DNA of 64,000 bases from Ottelia alismoides. Taxonomy: Eukaryota; Streptophyta; Magnoliopsida; Alismatales; Hydrocharitaceae. The position numbers and the translations under genes are program-made. The notes below the pieces were generated by a model that was not told the origin of the DNA, did not search any database, and was given only the letters and a program-made list of their open reading frames with translations. Numbering within the stretch: the first letter of the stretch is position 1; every line of letters begins with the position of its first letter. Shown piece after piece: positions 1 through 11,574 of this stretch. The DNA lies in assembly GCA_037367405.1 (NCBI GenBank), contig JAZKJV010002617.1:639450-703449 (forward strand), written 5' to 3'.

Positions 1-610
1 TCCCGGTTGCTGCCCCGGCCGATGGTGGAGCCCCTGCTTCGCCCATCCACCCGGCCGACGATGGAGCCCCTGCCTCGCCCCCGCTCCCCGCGACCTCCCC
101 TGCTCAGGACAGCGCCCCGAGCGGCAGCGCAGCCCGCTCCGCAGCCCGCGCCCCAACCAGCAGAGCCCCTCCGCCCCTGCGCAGGACTCCCCACTGCCCG
201 TGCGTGACCCACCGTTCTCCCCTGCTGCCAGGCGACCGCCCACTGCGCGGCCCTGCGGCTGCGAGCTCGCATCCAGACCCTCGCGCATCCGACTCCCCCG
301 TGCCGCTCTGAAGCCCGATGGAGCCGCCGACCTCTAGCCCAGGCGCGCGCCCCGCACGCGGCCTCTGTCCGCCTCCACCGAAGCATCACGCCCCTCCGCG
401 GCCCGTCCACCCGCCTGCAAGCCGCGCGACGCACGCGCGGCCCATCTGCTGCGAATCCAACCGCACGCAGCACGCCGCCAAAGCCTGCCCTTCGAGCTCC
501 TCTCTCGACCTGCCCCGCGGTGCCCTCCCGCGCGTCGTCGCGTTCCCCTTCGCCGGTCGCCCCCAGCGACCTCCACCATTGAAGAAAGAAGTGGGTGGCG
601 GCTTCTCCCC
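1..610 (+). other. GC-rich captured sequence, no recognised product
   Basis: Several open frames overlap on both strands, as expected for C-rich DNA without stops. The frame from 7 to 207 gives a Pro/Arg-rich 66-residue peptide and the frame from 318 to 620 a Pro/Ala-rich 100-residue peptide. A short direct repeat of gatggagcccctgc type occurs near 22-44 and 60-80. I see no domain motif and no convincing start context, so these frames are not called genes. The composition fits captured 5' exon or promoter DNA of a GC-rich plant gene. Confidence 0.35.
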
Positions 611-906
611 CACTTTGTGAAGGAACCCTAGCTGGGCTTTTAGAATAAAAAAATATTATGTGGAACAATTACATCAAGGTCCTCGAAAGTTTTTTATTAT
701 TTTGGCTAATCCTTACCGTTGGATGGTAAATTGGTTAGATTAACTCAAGATTAACTCAAGCAATTGACTCAAATATAGTTAAAATTGACGGCAGGGTTTG
801 TTGGGTAAGACAGAGCAAAATTACAAGGTCGTGGGAGGAATTATGATGTTTCAAAGGTCGTAGAGGTAATTGCGAAAGATTTTAGGGTCTGCTGGGTAAA
901 TATCCC
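1..906. mobile_element. Mutator-like element with GC-rich cargo (right part, left end outside window)
   Basis: Positions 1-610 are very C-rich and unlike the AT-rich neighbours. From about 640 to 906 the sequence becomes a terminal region ending in GGGTAAATATCCC. Read inward from 906 it starts GGGATATTTACCC and contains repeated phrases about a coloured 'aattac...ggtcgt' theme, much like the ends of the Pack-MULE at 55337-56617, which start GGGATTTTTAC. Both also share the phrase around ttggttagattaactcaa (positions 734-751 here, 56453-56470 there). I infer a Mutator-like element that captured GC-rich genic DNA. Its left end and target duplication lie outside the window; the flank after 906 is taaaccaaa. 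No protein family is recognisable in the cargo. Confidence 0.55.
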
Positions 907-3900
907 TAAACCAAATCAAAACTTAACCTAAAAATTCCTACACAGTAGCAAAAGCTATGTGCCAAAATTTCACAATTTTTGGACAATTTTTGTTATTTAT
1001 TAAATCAAAAAAAGGCACAGCACACAGGGACGAGAATGCAAAGAAACTAAGTTTTGGGACCAAATAATAACATACATAAAAAGCTTAGGGTCTGTTCTAT
1101 AATTTTCCCATCAAAATCCGCACATGCCACAAATCTGCATGCACAGGGGTATATTTGCTAATAATGAAACTAAATGTGCAATCAGTAACATTAAAGAAGT
1201 TCGGGGTACATAATGCAAATCACCCCAAAAAATATGTGACGAAGCACGTGGGTCCACACAGGTAGGACTAAAGTACAAATATGGAAAACTACATGTATCA
1301 AAGTGCAAAATGGTCTAATTATATACTTTATTTTACATACGAAAATAGAAATGGAAATAAATGCAGGGTAGAATGAGCAATATACCCATGGAGGCACGTG
1401 ACGAGGCCCGTGAGGGAAAGGTGTCGGCTATTGGTAAGGCGTGAACGAATGGCTCTGGATGAGTCAAGCGACAGATCTGACGTATATCAGATGTCCGCTA
1501 CATGGCTGGTACGGGACCGTTAGATCTGACATCTAACGGTCTGACACCACTAGGTGAACAGAGCTGCGACAAACTTCGTCGGAGCACCAAGAGTAATCAG
1601 TGGCTCCGATGAAGGATCTGGGTGCGCCAAAAGGCTCGGAGGGCCCTTCCGTGTCGGGTGGTCGGCTCTGATGGAGTGGCTAACGGTCGGATGATCATGG
1701 CATTGACTGAGACCTAGAGGCACTCCGACGAAGGTGGATGAGGGCTATCTGGATGGTCTTCGTGCGCGTCAAGGCCTGCATAAGATGGCTCGGACTCGGA
1801 GCGAGACTCCGGTCGGGGTTATTGGACCTAAAATAGAGAGAAGCGATGATGGATGGGGGAGGGTCTCCAGCAAAGGCGATAGGGGAGACCTCTCTCCTAA
1901 TATTGGCAATCCTAGCCAAGACTAGGCTGATCAGGCTACGTAGGAGGATGGAGGATGAGCGGAGGAGTCGATCAGAATGGTGGACGACGGTAACAGGGCT
2001 CCGACCGGCTAGTCAGAGCTGGCAGAGTGACGGTAAAGCACAAATGAAAGATTCGGGAAATAAATGAACCAGGATCGATATGAGAGCTACCTGATGGTCC
2101 TAATGTAATCCTGAGCTCCAGGCGAGATGGACGGCGGGGTTTTTGCCTCGACTTCGCTACAGCTGGTGGAGGAGGCTCTTCGCGGTGGTGCTCCGGCCAC
2201 GATAGGTGAGCTACGGCTCCACAACACATCTTCGATTCCCAAAGGTGGCCTCCGGTTGCTGTCACCAAGGTGGAGGTGTCTAGGGTACCAGAAAAGGGTG
2301 CGACGTAAGCTGGCTAGTTGGGAGAGCAAATTAAGAGCTTTATAGCATGTCCAAGAAGCTTGGAAGAATCGGATCGAGCATGGAACGGAGGGGCGAATCC
2401 CTAAGGAATTCAACGGGCGAAGGTCTTGGATCCCCCCCTCGATAATCGGAGTCTTGGAATGGAATCGGAAGTAGTCGGACCGAGTCTGTAAAAATCGGAG
2501 AAGAGAGCACAAAACCCGAATCTGCGTGAGGGGAGGCCCGGGAGGGGTAGTTGACCGAGGACAACATTCCTCCCGGACCAATCAGAAAATAGTATATACA
2601 AATTATTTATAAAATCGATTAAAAATAGCAAATGATTTTAAAATAAAAAGTGTTTAACATGAAAAATATTTGTTATTTTCCAAATTATTTTTCTGTGATT
2701 TTTATTTATTTTTAGAAAAATAATTTATGGTATATAATGTATATTGTATTATATACATGTGTAAAATACCTATGAATTTTGTACAATTATTTTTATTATT
2801 TTTGCAAAAAATACTCCAATTTTATATTTTATATAATTACAACGTAATTTTTAGAGTATAAAAATATTGTTTGTGTTATTTTTATTATTTATTTACAAGT
2901 ATAAATTAAATAGGGAATGATACATATTCACATGTATTATATACAAGGTGAGAGGGAGGTTTTTAGTTTATTTTTATTTTTGTTTTATAATTTTTGTTTT
3001 ATTTTTAGAAGTATATACAAGGAAATAGGAACACCTTTTTATTTTTATTTTTATAGAAATAAGTTATATATATCTATATACATAGGTGATAGATTTGTAC
3101 AAGGTGAAGTGGCCCTATCTCTCTCTACTTGTTTTATTTGGCGATCAAGCTAATTCTTGGCCCTCTCTTGGGTCTAGGTCACTCAATATTTATTCTAAGT
3201 AATTCTTTCTTTTTCTTTTGTTCTTTATTCTTTTATTTTTGCTCAAATACATGCTAATTACAAGATGTTAACGCATGCATGCTTATTGCTAATTTATAGT
3301 ATTTACAACTAAATACATGATGTTTTTCCAAGAAATATAGCTAAAATAAAAGAATAAAAAGTGATGAATGAGGATTCATCACTCTCCTATACTTTACTTT
3401 TGCTAGTCTCATAGCAAACATTATTTGAAAAAGAAGTGAAAAGAAAAGAAAAAAGAAAAAGAAGAAGAACCAAGGTTGATTATTAAACTTGTCTTCATTA
3501 AATTGAAGTATGGAGCTTAGTCGGACCTTTGGATTATTAGTGTGTCAGAACCTTATTTGGACTTAGGTTTAAAACTCAACAGCCTCTAGGTTCCACCAAT
3601 CTATGGTCAAGACTCCTCAACACTACAGATCAAAACAAGTTTACATACACAAACTCTAATGACCATGAATCTTTTCTTGTATTTTGTAAGTGATATGTAG
3701 CTCCCCACCTCAGAAATGGCAAAGTGACAACCCCCCTCAACAAGGTAACTCTAATGCCCTAGTCTGGCAGCTCTTTCCTCAAGGAGTGGGGTATTCCCTT
3801 CTAAGTTCAAGTTCAACCGGATCAAGAAGAGGAGGAAGAAGAGAATGGACTATGACCAGTGTAGCCATGCATCCTTGGGAGCCCAACCAGTGTATCTAAG

Positions 3901-5735
3901 TCTCCCACTGCAAGCTTCATGAGATGAGAATGGGTAACATAAGCTTTGCTTTATTTGACTAAATACACTCCGGTGGGTATTTTATTTTTAATCAGAGCCA
4001 CTAGTTTTTGGAGTTTTTTTTCTGTTTTTGCACTTTTTTTTGATGTGCATAGGTATAACATATCTATATGGTGTAGCATATATACATAAGGAGTTTTTCC
4101 TCTTGAGCTAGTAGACTATCCCTCTTTTGAAGCTTTATTGCAACCCACAACTCCTATCTTTAAACCTCAACACCACCAGACCAAGTTGAGACACACTTCT
4201 TTCAATAAAAGAAGAAGAGAGGTTCTGCCTAGAAGCACTACCCTCATATGCTACCCCAAGCCAAAGAAGACAGCCTCCTCATCACCACATCCGTAGAGAG
4301 CTATGTGAAAGGTGTTGGTGCAAGTAAAGCCATTGTTTGTGAGAGTCATCTGTGCATTGCTAAGTGTTCTACTTAGTCTCATCAAGATGACATATGATCA
4401 TAGCCTAGTAGACTCAAAGAATTAAGTCCCAAATGGACCTGAAAAGTCTTAAGCCTAAGTCCTATAAGGTTCCTTTTAGAATTAGGTGGATTAAGGTCTT
4501 AATCAAGCTCTATTTTCCAATTTAATTCCAGGAAAGTTTAAATGTCAACTATGATTCAGAAAAAATGTACAAATATATACAAAAATCTTTTTATGCAGGT
4601 TTTTAGAAGATGTGCGATATTTTTGAAAAATGTTTGAATGAATGCATGCATGAATGCAGATGTTTTGCAAGATATTTACACACATTTACACAAGGGTTTT
4701 TGCAAACTTTTGTTTTTCAAACATTTTATAAAAAATTTTGTACTATATACAAAATTTATATATCAAAATATTTACAAACTCTTTGTACAAAATATTTTTA
4801 CAAACATTTGTACAAAAATAATTTTTATAAATAGCTATATATGTGCAAGAAAGCATTTTATATACAAGGAATTTTTTTATTTTTATGGTTTTTTAGATAA
4901 AGGATTTTTTCCATTTTGGGACCAATTTTTGGTTCCACTTTCTATACCTCAAATAAAGAAACTTTGTACATGAAAGTTGTAAATATCAAATAAAGAAAAA
5001 TACAAAATTTATTTCACTAAAAAAATGTTCAGATAAAAAGTTATGATCTGAATAAGAATTCAAAACTCCAACTTCCCAGACCCGTATCTTGCAAATAAAA
5101 ACTAGAAATGTACCAAACTCATCTTTAATTGTATATAGCATAAAATAATCTATTTAATGGAGGTGGTTTTGTATTTTTCGGAGTTACGGTTTGCAAGTTG
5201 AGTTTTGGACCCTTGTAGTCTACTTGTACAGATGAAAATATTCAATTTATTATTTATTCATTATTTTTGTATTTTTATATTTTTATAATTTTGTAAATAT
5301 TATTTATAATATATTTCTACAATAAAATCAGAATAAAAATGTAAATAAAACTCAAAATAAAATACATGTATGTATAATACATAGCTAATATACCTATAGA
5401 CATACCTGTATGAACTATACTTATATTTTATTAAATATACAAAACATATCAGAAAAATAAAAATATAATTACATGTATAAAAGTATTTTATAATTTTATA
5501 AAATAATAACTAAAAATAATAAAACTAAAATACATAAAATAGAAATTAAGTAATAAAGTATATATGTATAATACCTATAAAGGACATAAAAGTGAACTTA
5601 TAAAAATAAACCTCATAAAAATAATTAAAAATCATGATAAAATTCTTTACAAAATTTTAAACATTTTTTATTTTATAATCTAAAATTAAATAAATCATTT
5701 TAAATTTTTTTATTGATTTAATAAGGTATTTCCAG
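907..5735. repeat. Gypsy-related long non-coding repeat, copy A
   Basis: This stretch aligns by eye in the same orientation with copy B (11575-13281 plus 23759-25978) up to about 4835. It runs from a phrase-repeat zone (950-1400), through a GC-richer zone (1400-2560) and a junction with gttgaccgagg (2549-2559), into a long AT-rich zone. Around 3400-4600 the two copies agree at roughly nine bases in ten; elsewhere agreement is nearer three in four. There is no credible coding frame. It is probably LTR or pol-to-LTR spacer of a large Ty3/gypsy element of the Athila/Tat kind, because related sequence directly follows the gypsy integrase at 8402. Exact LTR ends were not found. The left edge touches the Mutator-like end at 906. 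Confidence 0.55.
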
Positions 5736-8401
5736 GAGGTTTTTCCTGGTTGGTCCACATGGACCAACCAGGTGGTCGGGCTCATTGACCGAGGTCAACA
5801 GCCTGACCTTCCCTCCTGGAATGCGTCAGAGTAAAGTTTGACCCCCATCTTCACCCTTTTTTCGAGGTTAACCCTTTCACCAAAATATGATACACCCTTC
5901 ACAACTTTTGCAGCTCTTGCATTAAGGATTCACGCCCAAGCTTCATCTTGGGTCGCGGATCACTGCAGCACCCACCATGCCTCGTTCTTTCTCCACTGAC
6001 CGTCAACCCCTTAAAACCTAGCTCCGATTCTCTTTTGAATTTTGAACCGCGATTCACCCAGATCTTTCCTCCTTGAGTTGTGCTCGAGCTACCTTGAGGT
6101 GACAGCTCCAGGTCCCTTGCTTCAAGGCGGCGGATCGACACTTGATCTGAGCGTGTTCCAAACCTCCGGCGAGCTTTGCCGTAGAGGTATTTACCCTCTG
6201 GCTCCGGCCATTGAGGCTGTCTCTCCGCTTCATTTTTATCCTCGTTACATTATTGGTAGTCTTAGGTCCATCTAGATCTTCATTTCTTGTCAAATCAGCC
6301 ATCAAATCACCTGTTCGATCACCTCGCCGGAGCGCAACTCCGGCGAGTATCCATTTCACCGATCATCCCAATTTTGAGAGCCACTGGAGGTCGAGGCATT
6401 TTGCCCTCGACCTCCTTAACACGTTTTGGTGCAGGTCCTGAAACTTTGACGCACCTGGGGGTCAATTTTGCTCTCACCGAGGTTCCTGGAGCCCCTCTGC
6501 TCCGCCGACCTCGCGCCGCCCCTCCGTGCTTCGCCGGAGAGTTTTGTCTCCCCCAGCCTCTGGAGGAGGACCAGGGGATCCCACTGAGCCATTTTGCAGC
6601 TCGAGATAGTGCCTGAGGAGGAAGGAGGAGATCAGGGAAGCTCGCAGGCGGCGAGTTCTTCCCTGTTCTTCGTCATAGTCCGTCAGTCGTTCGATCATCG
6701 GCCCAGCCCAGATCCACCACCAGCCGTTGGATCTTAGAGAGCCTCCACCATCAGATTCGTCGAGATCCATCTAATCCCAGACGTCCATCGCCGAACCGTC
6801 ATCAAGCTACTCCGTGCTGCCACGTGGCAAGTGGGGAACTCTCCACCGTTGGATCGTCTTGGCGAGGGTATTTTGTAGAGCCACCCCCGCTATTCTTGTA
6901 ATTTTATTTTAATCCTGAAACTTTTATTAGTAGTTTAAATATTTTGTAACATTTGCATGTAGGCCCTTAAACTTTCCATATTTACGCTTGGGCCCCTTGC
7001 CACGTCACCTCATGTGACCCGATCACATGAGGTGTGGGCATTTTGCAAGGGGGCCCTCGGGCTTTTTATTATTTCTTTCCAGTACCAGGAGTTGTGATTT
7101 GAATGTTAAACTTTCGTAAAAATTGCATGTAAGCCCTCGAGTTTTGTGGAAATTACTTTTAGGTCCCTGCCAGGCGCGTGCAAGTCACGTGCCATGGTGG
7201 ACTTTTTGCACTCATACCCTTGCGGGTTTCAACATTTGTATTTGGTCCAGAAATTTGGATATTTAGTACAATATTTTGTGGAAAAATTGCTTGTATGCCC
7301 CTGGACTTTTGGATATTTGCATATATACCCCTACAAGGCTGTGACCTTTTTGCTTGCTTGATATATTTAATTAAGGCATCATATTAACTTGAAAAATCCC
7401 ACAAAAATTTTGCTAAGCTCCTGTTAACTTGTACTTACACGCTAAATTTTTGCATTTGTGTTTTATTGCATTTCCATATTTATTAAAATTCAAAAACATG
7501 CATTTTTCAGACTGTTTGCATTAGAAAATCCATAAATTAAAAAACATTTTGAAAAATTCCAAAAAAAAAATTATATTTTGTGTGTTTTGTCATCTACTAT
7601 GTCAGTCCAAAAACCACTAAAAATTGCAAAAGAAAAATCTTAAAAATTAGAAAACCCTAAAAATCTTTATAAAAATCTAAAAAATCATAGAAAAATCATA
7701 AAAATACAAACTCAGTTGTTGTGTCTTCCTTGTTTCATTATCTATATTTTAAAATTAATTTGAGGAATTTTAGGTACTGTTTAGTATTTTCCAACCTCAT
7801 TTTAATTTCGGTCAGCAAGTATATTCACTGTTTTCTTATCTTTTACCTATTTAAAATACCAAAAATATTCTGAAAAATTCCCTAAAATCACAAAAACAGT
7901 AGAAAATCATAAAATGTCCAAAAAGATTTTAGTCCCGAAATTTTGGCTATTTTTGCATATTTTTATAAATATTTTATCACCCTTTTATTACATTGTTTTT
8001 ATATTCCTATATTGAAAAAGAAAATATAAAAATATAAAATATAAAAAGAAAATATAAAATCAGTAAAAAGAAAACCAAAATACAAAAATTTAAAAAAAAT
8101 AAAAATATAAAAAATATAAAATTAAAAAACCCACAAAAACATTTGCATTACATAGTGTAGACAACACTTCACTTTCACACAAACATATTTGTTTCATCTA
8201 GCCCTGTTTGCTCCCTGTGTTCGAACTCTCTGCATACTTGCTTGCTATACATCTTTTGTGCAGAGTTAAAAATAAATTTTAACTCCACATTTATTTCTAA
8301 TTGATTGATCTATAGTGTGGGTTAATTTGTTGATTAAATACAGTTTATTGTTGGTCACCGCAACGACCTCGGTTGTCTCCGCCTTGTGTGAGACATACTA
8401 T
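5736..8401 (-). repeat. Gypsy 3' non-coding region, inverted relative to copies A and B
   Basis: On the minus strand this follows the integrase directly. It contains an AT-rich stretch (7390-8160), then a phrase-repeat zone (6880-7390), then a GC-richer zone (5800-6880), then the junction motif near 5735-5820. That is the order of copies A and B read on the opposite strand. Positions 8165-8400 are matched in reverse complement by 63350-63590, which follows the reverse transcriptase of another gypsy element. Open frames at 5899-6770 do not resemble known proteins. Confidence 0.55.
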
Positions 8402-9304
8402 TTAGACCTTCGATAAATTGTGTATATCAACAACCCAAAGTGACTTGTGCCTAATCTCAACAGGTAAATGGCAGGGCTTGCCATAAATGAGGCGAAAGGG
8501 AGATTTACCCAAAGGAGTCTTCAAGGAAGTCCGATATGCCCACAAGACCAAGTCCAAGAGCTGTGACCAATCCTTTTGGTATGGGAGGACTACCTTCTGC
8601 AGTATCATTTTGAACTCCCTATTCGACACTCCAGCAAGACCATTGGTCTGAGGATGATATGGAGTGGCTACTCGATGGTCAATGTTGAACTCGCTAGCAA
8701 GGGCCTTTACCTTATCATTGATGAAATGAGACATCCCATAAGATATAAACTCTCTAGGCACCCCAGACCGTGAAATGATATTTTTCCTCAAAAATCTCCA
8801 TACAGTCCTAGCATCTGCGGTTCTGGCGAGGTGGCCTCAACCCAACGATTCACATAATCGATGGCCAGAGAATGTACTCAAATCCCTAACTCTTAGGAAT
8901 GGACCCATGAAATCGATGTCCCATGCGTCAAAGACCTCACAGAAGTGAATGGGATGCATCGACATCATATCATGTTGTCCACAAGTGCCCATCCTCTGAC
9001 AGTCAGTACATATCTTCACGAATTCATCAGAATCCTTGAAGAGAGTAGGCCACCATAGGACAGATTGTAGCACTTTTTGTGTCGTTCTCCTCCCAGAGTG
9101 ATGTCCTCCTGCCTCCAGCTTGTGGCAGTAGGTGAGGACGCTATGGTTCTCCTCCTGAGGAATGCACCGACACCAGACTCTATCCCCCACTTCATGATAA
9201 AGGATGGGATCCTCCCAATGGTAATACTTGGCCTTCATAAGGAAAGTCTCAAGTCGCTGCCTTGGCCAACTTTGTGGAACTTTCTTGGGAACAAGATAGT
9301 TCAC
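8402..9304 (-). pseudogene. Gypsy (Athila/Tat-like) integrase, inactivated
   Basis: The integrase would join retrotransposon cDNA to host DNA. The zinc-binding H-H-C-C module is visible in the first open segment (the sequence around CHKLEAGGHHSG, then ICTDCQRMG). The core includes the first Asp in WDIDFMGPF. The second segment reads GVPREFISYGMSHF, where the family has Asp in place of Tyr, and HPQTNGLAGVSNRE, where the catalytic Glu is replaced by Gly. Two of the three catalytic residues are therefore lost. A frameshifted patch near 8800-8880 separates the two segments. It lies in frame just after the RNase H relic, as in gypsy pol. The similarity is to Athila/Tat pol as I know the family. 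Confidence 0.85.
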
Positions 9305-9316
9305 GATGTCGGCATA

Positions 9317-9622
9317 TCATGAAAGCGAGGCGATAGCAAGGATCGCCTCATCTGGGACAGTCTCAGATATGGGATCAGTCTGCTCAGATTCCTCAAGATG
9401 CTCTAATCGGGAGAGATGATCCGCCACCACATTCTTAACTCCAGGCTTATCCTTAATCTCAATATCAAACTCCTGGAGTAGAAGGATCCATCTAGTCAGT
9501 CTCGCTTTGGAATCCTTCTTTGCCATGAGGTACCGGATGTCGGTATGGTCTGTGAAGATAGTCACCTTTGATCCAATGATGTAAGATCTGAACTTATCTA
9601 GGGTAAAGACTACGGCTAGCAT
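9317..9622 (-). pseudogene. Gypsy RNase H domain, inactivated
   Basis: RNase H degrades the RNA strand during reverse transcription. The visible motifs are [19 protein letters not shown] with the catalytic Asp, then [18 protein letters not shown], then the C-terminal [10 protein letters not shown]. The frame continues on both sides into homologous sequence: upstream a TGA interrupts the segment before NYTVTEKEM, and downstream a TGA replaces the expected Trp before YADIVNYLV, which begins the integrase segment in the same frame. The domain is therefore cut by point nonsense mutations. Confidence 0.85.
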
Positions 9623-9880
9623 CTCCTTCTCAGTGACAGTGTAGTTTCACTGTGCGACATCCAATGTATGGCTAGCGCAGTGAATGGAAAATGACACTCC
9701 ATCCCTCCTCTATCCTAGCACAACCCCAACGGCAAAATCGGAGGCATCCGTCATGATCTCGAATAGCAGATACTAATCAGGCGGATGGAGGACAGGAGCC
9801 TAGACAACTAGACTCTTGAGAGTCTCAAATGACACAAGGCACTTATCATCTACAATGAACTCGGTTCTCCACATTATTTT
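9623..9880 (-). pseudogene. Gypsy reverse transcriptase/RNase H connection, decayed
   Basis: On the minus strand this segment gives broken matches to the end of the reverse transcriptase and start of RNase H. An 'F.I.TDASDFAVG.V' type stretch is recognisable near 9730-9760, but several stops interrupt it. The rest of the reverse transcriptase, protease and gag are absent upstream; the next sequence (9881 onward) is non-coding. It is a 5'-truncated pol relic. Confidence 0.6.
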
Positions 9881-11574
9881 AAGTCCAAAAATAGGGGGAG
9901 AAAGTGAAAAAGCCGATGCACGATCAAACACGATGATGCATGCAGAGTAAGAAATGCGTACCTGACTCCAGCTCTCTACATGCGGGGTGATCCACGCATA
10001 AATTAAAGATAGAATTAAAACTACCTATATGATGCAAGAAGAAATTGGCCTTAAATGAAGCACTTTCTACACGTGAAGAATGGTAGCTAGCCAATCAGAC
10101 TAAGTCTGGCATTCGATCTTGGGAACCACTCGATGCCCGCCACAATGGATCCTGCCAACGCTGTATGTGGTTCCTCACGGCACGTGGACTCGAGCCTAAT
10201 TAAACTAACTTTTTCTTTGTGATTTAATTAATTAGGTCCAATTAACGATCTATAGGTGCAGGCAGATAATTAGGGTTGGACCTTAATTAATTATGTCACA
10301 GTTAAAGAAAATCCTAAGTCCAGGGGCCAAAACCTTCGAAAATCAGGTAGATAGTAAATAAAATTGTAGGAAACAAATCCGGTGAAAATCCACGGCGAGG
10401 TGCCTTGAGTACACCGGTTCTAGGTGAAACAGACCCCGAAACAATCACCAAGTCTAAGTCCAGTGTCTGTCATGTATTATTACAACAATAATAGCAGAAA
10501 ATAAATCTAGTTTAAACTACATTACAACTCCCAAACTTCTTCTCCTCCTCTCCTACTCTCTCCTGCGCCTCGATGCAGAAACGAGCTGCCTCGAAGTCAA
10601 GTAGGTGCCTCGGCTCTCCGAAGATCACTACCCTTGCTCGTCGGGCACTCACAAGAAAGATAGAACAGAAATTGTGTCAGCCCATAGTTATTATAAAAAA
10701 TGTATCAGATATAGCAAAAAGAATCACACAAGGAAATTGACTACTAAGCCATGCTCAGCAACAACGCCATTCTGATGAGCGGGCCGAGAGACTAAGGTAA
10801 AATGGTATCAATGGTCGTTGCGACCTCAAACATTCAGATCGGACTCAACCATAAAAAGAAGACCACAAAACTACAAATCAATCAATCGAGCACAAATAGT
10901 GGTCTCATTATTTTATTTTACCTGGTATAGCTACCAGGATCTAACACAAGGAGCATGTGATGCTAACGCTACAAAGTAGTCGAAATCCCAAAAAGATCAA
11001 AAATGATGGGTTTTTTCTCAAAATTTTTTGTAATTTTTTATATAAGAAAAGGGTAAAAGGTAAACATAAATCCACATTCAACAAATTATTTTAAGACTAA
11101 AAAATACACAAAAAGTCAAATTAAAAATATTTTTGGGTTTTAAAATATTCAAATGTTTTTGTTAATTTTCTTAGATTTTTCAGATTTTCAATTGATTTTC
11201 TAAAAATGATATAAAAGCAAACACAACAAACAATGTACAATTGAGATCTAAAGGCAAGTTAAAATAACTTAAAATGCCTATAAAATCCAACAACAATTTT
11301 ATGATAAACAACAAGCAAAGTCCTAACTACAGATTAAGAAAACATATTTTTTTTTGAATTTTTCTGATTTTTTCAAGATTTTTCTAATATTTTTAATCTT
11401 TTTCGATTTTTATGGGTTTCATAAATGGGAATAAAATAAAACTTGGATTGAAATGAAACGAAAATCGATTTTCGATTTTAAAGGATTTTTAATATTTTTA
11501 ATTTATTTTTAAAAACAGACATGAGTTATTTTAGAGATTTTTGAATTTTTAAAAATAATAGACAAAAACAAAAG
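9881..11574. repeat. Non-coding retrotransposon-derived sequence with a hairpin
   Basis: No coding frame is supported. An imperfect inverted repeat of about 37 bp lies at 10211-10248 and 10275-10312 (arms containing taattaattaggtccaa and its complement), with a 26-bp loop. Near 10826-10837 the phrase ggtcgttgcgac recalls the stretch at 8350-8370 on the other strand, so at least 10640-11574 is probably the 5' extension of repeat copy B. 10980-11574 is AT-rich and low in complexity. Confidence 0.4.
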
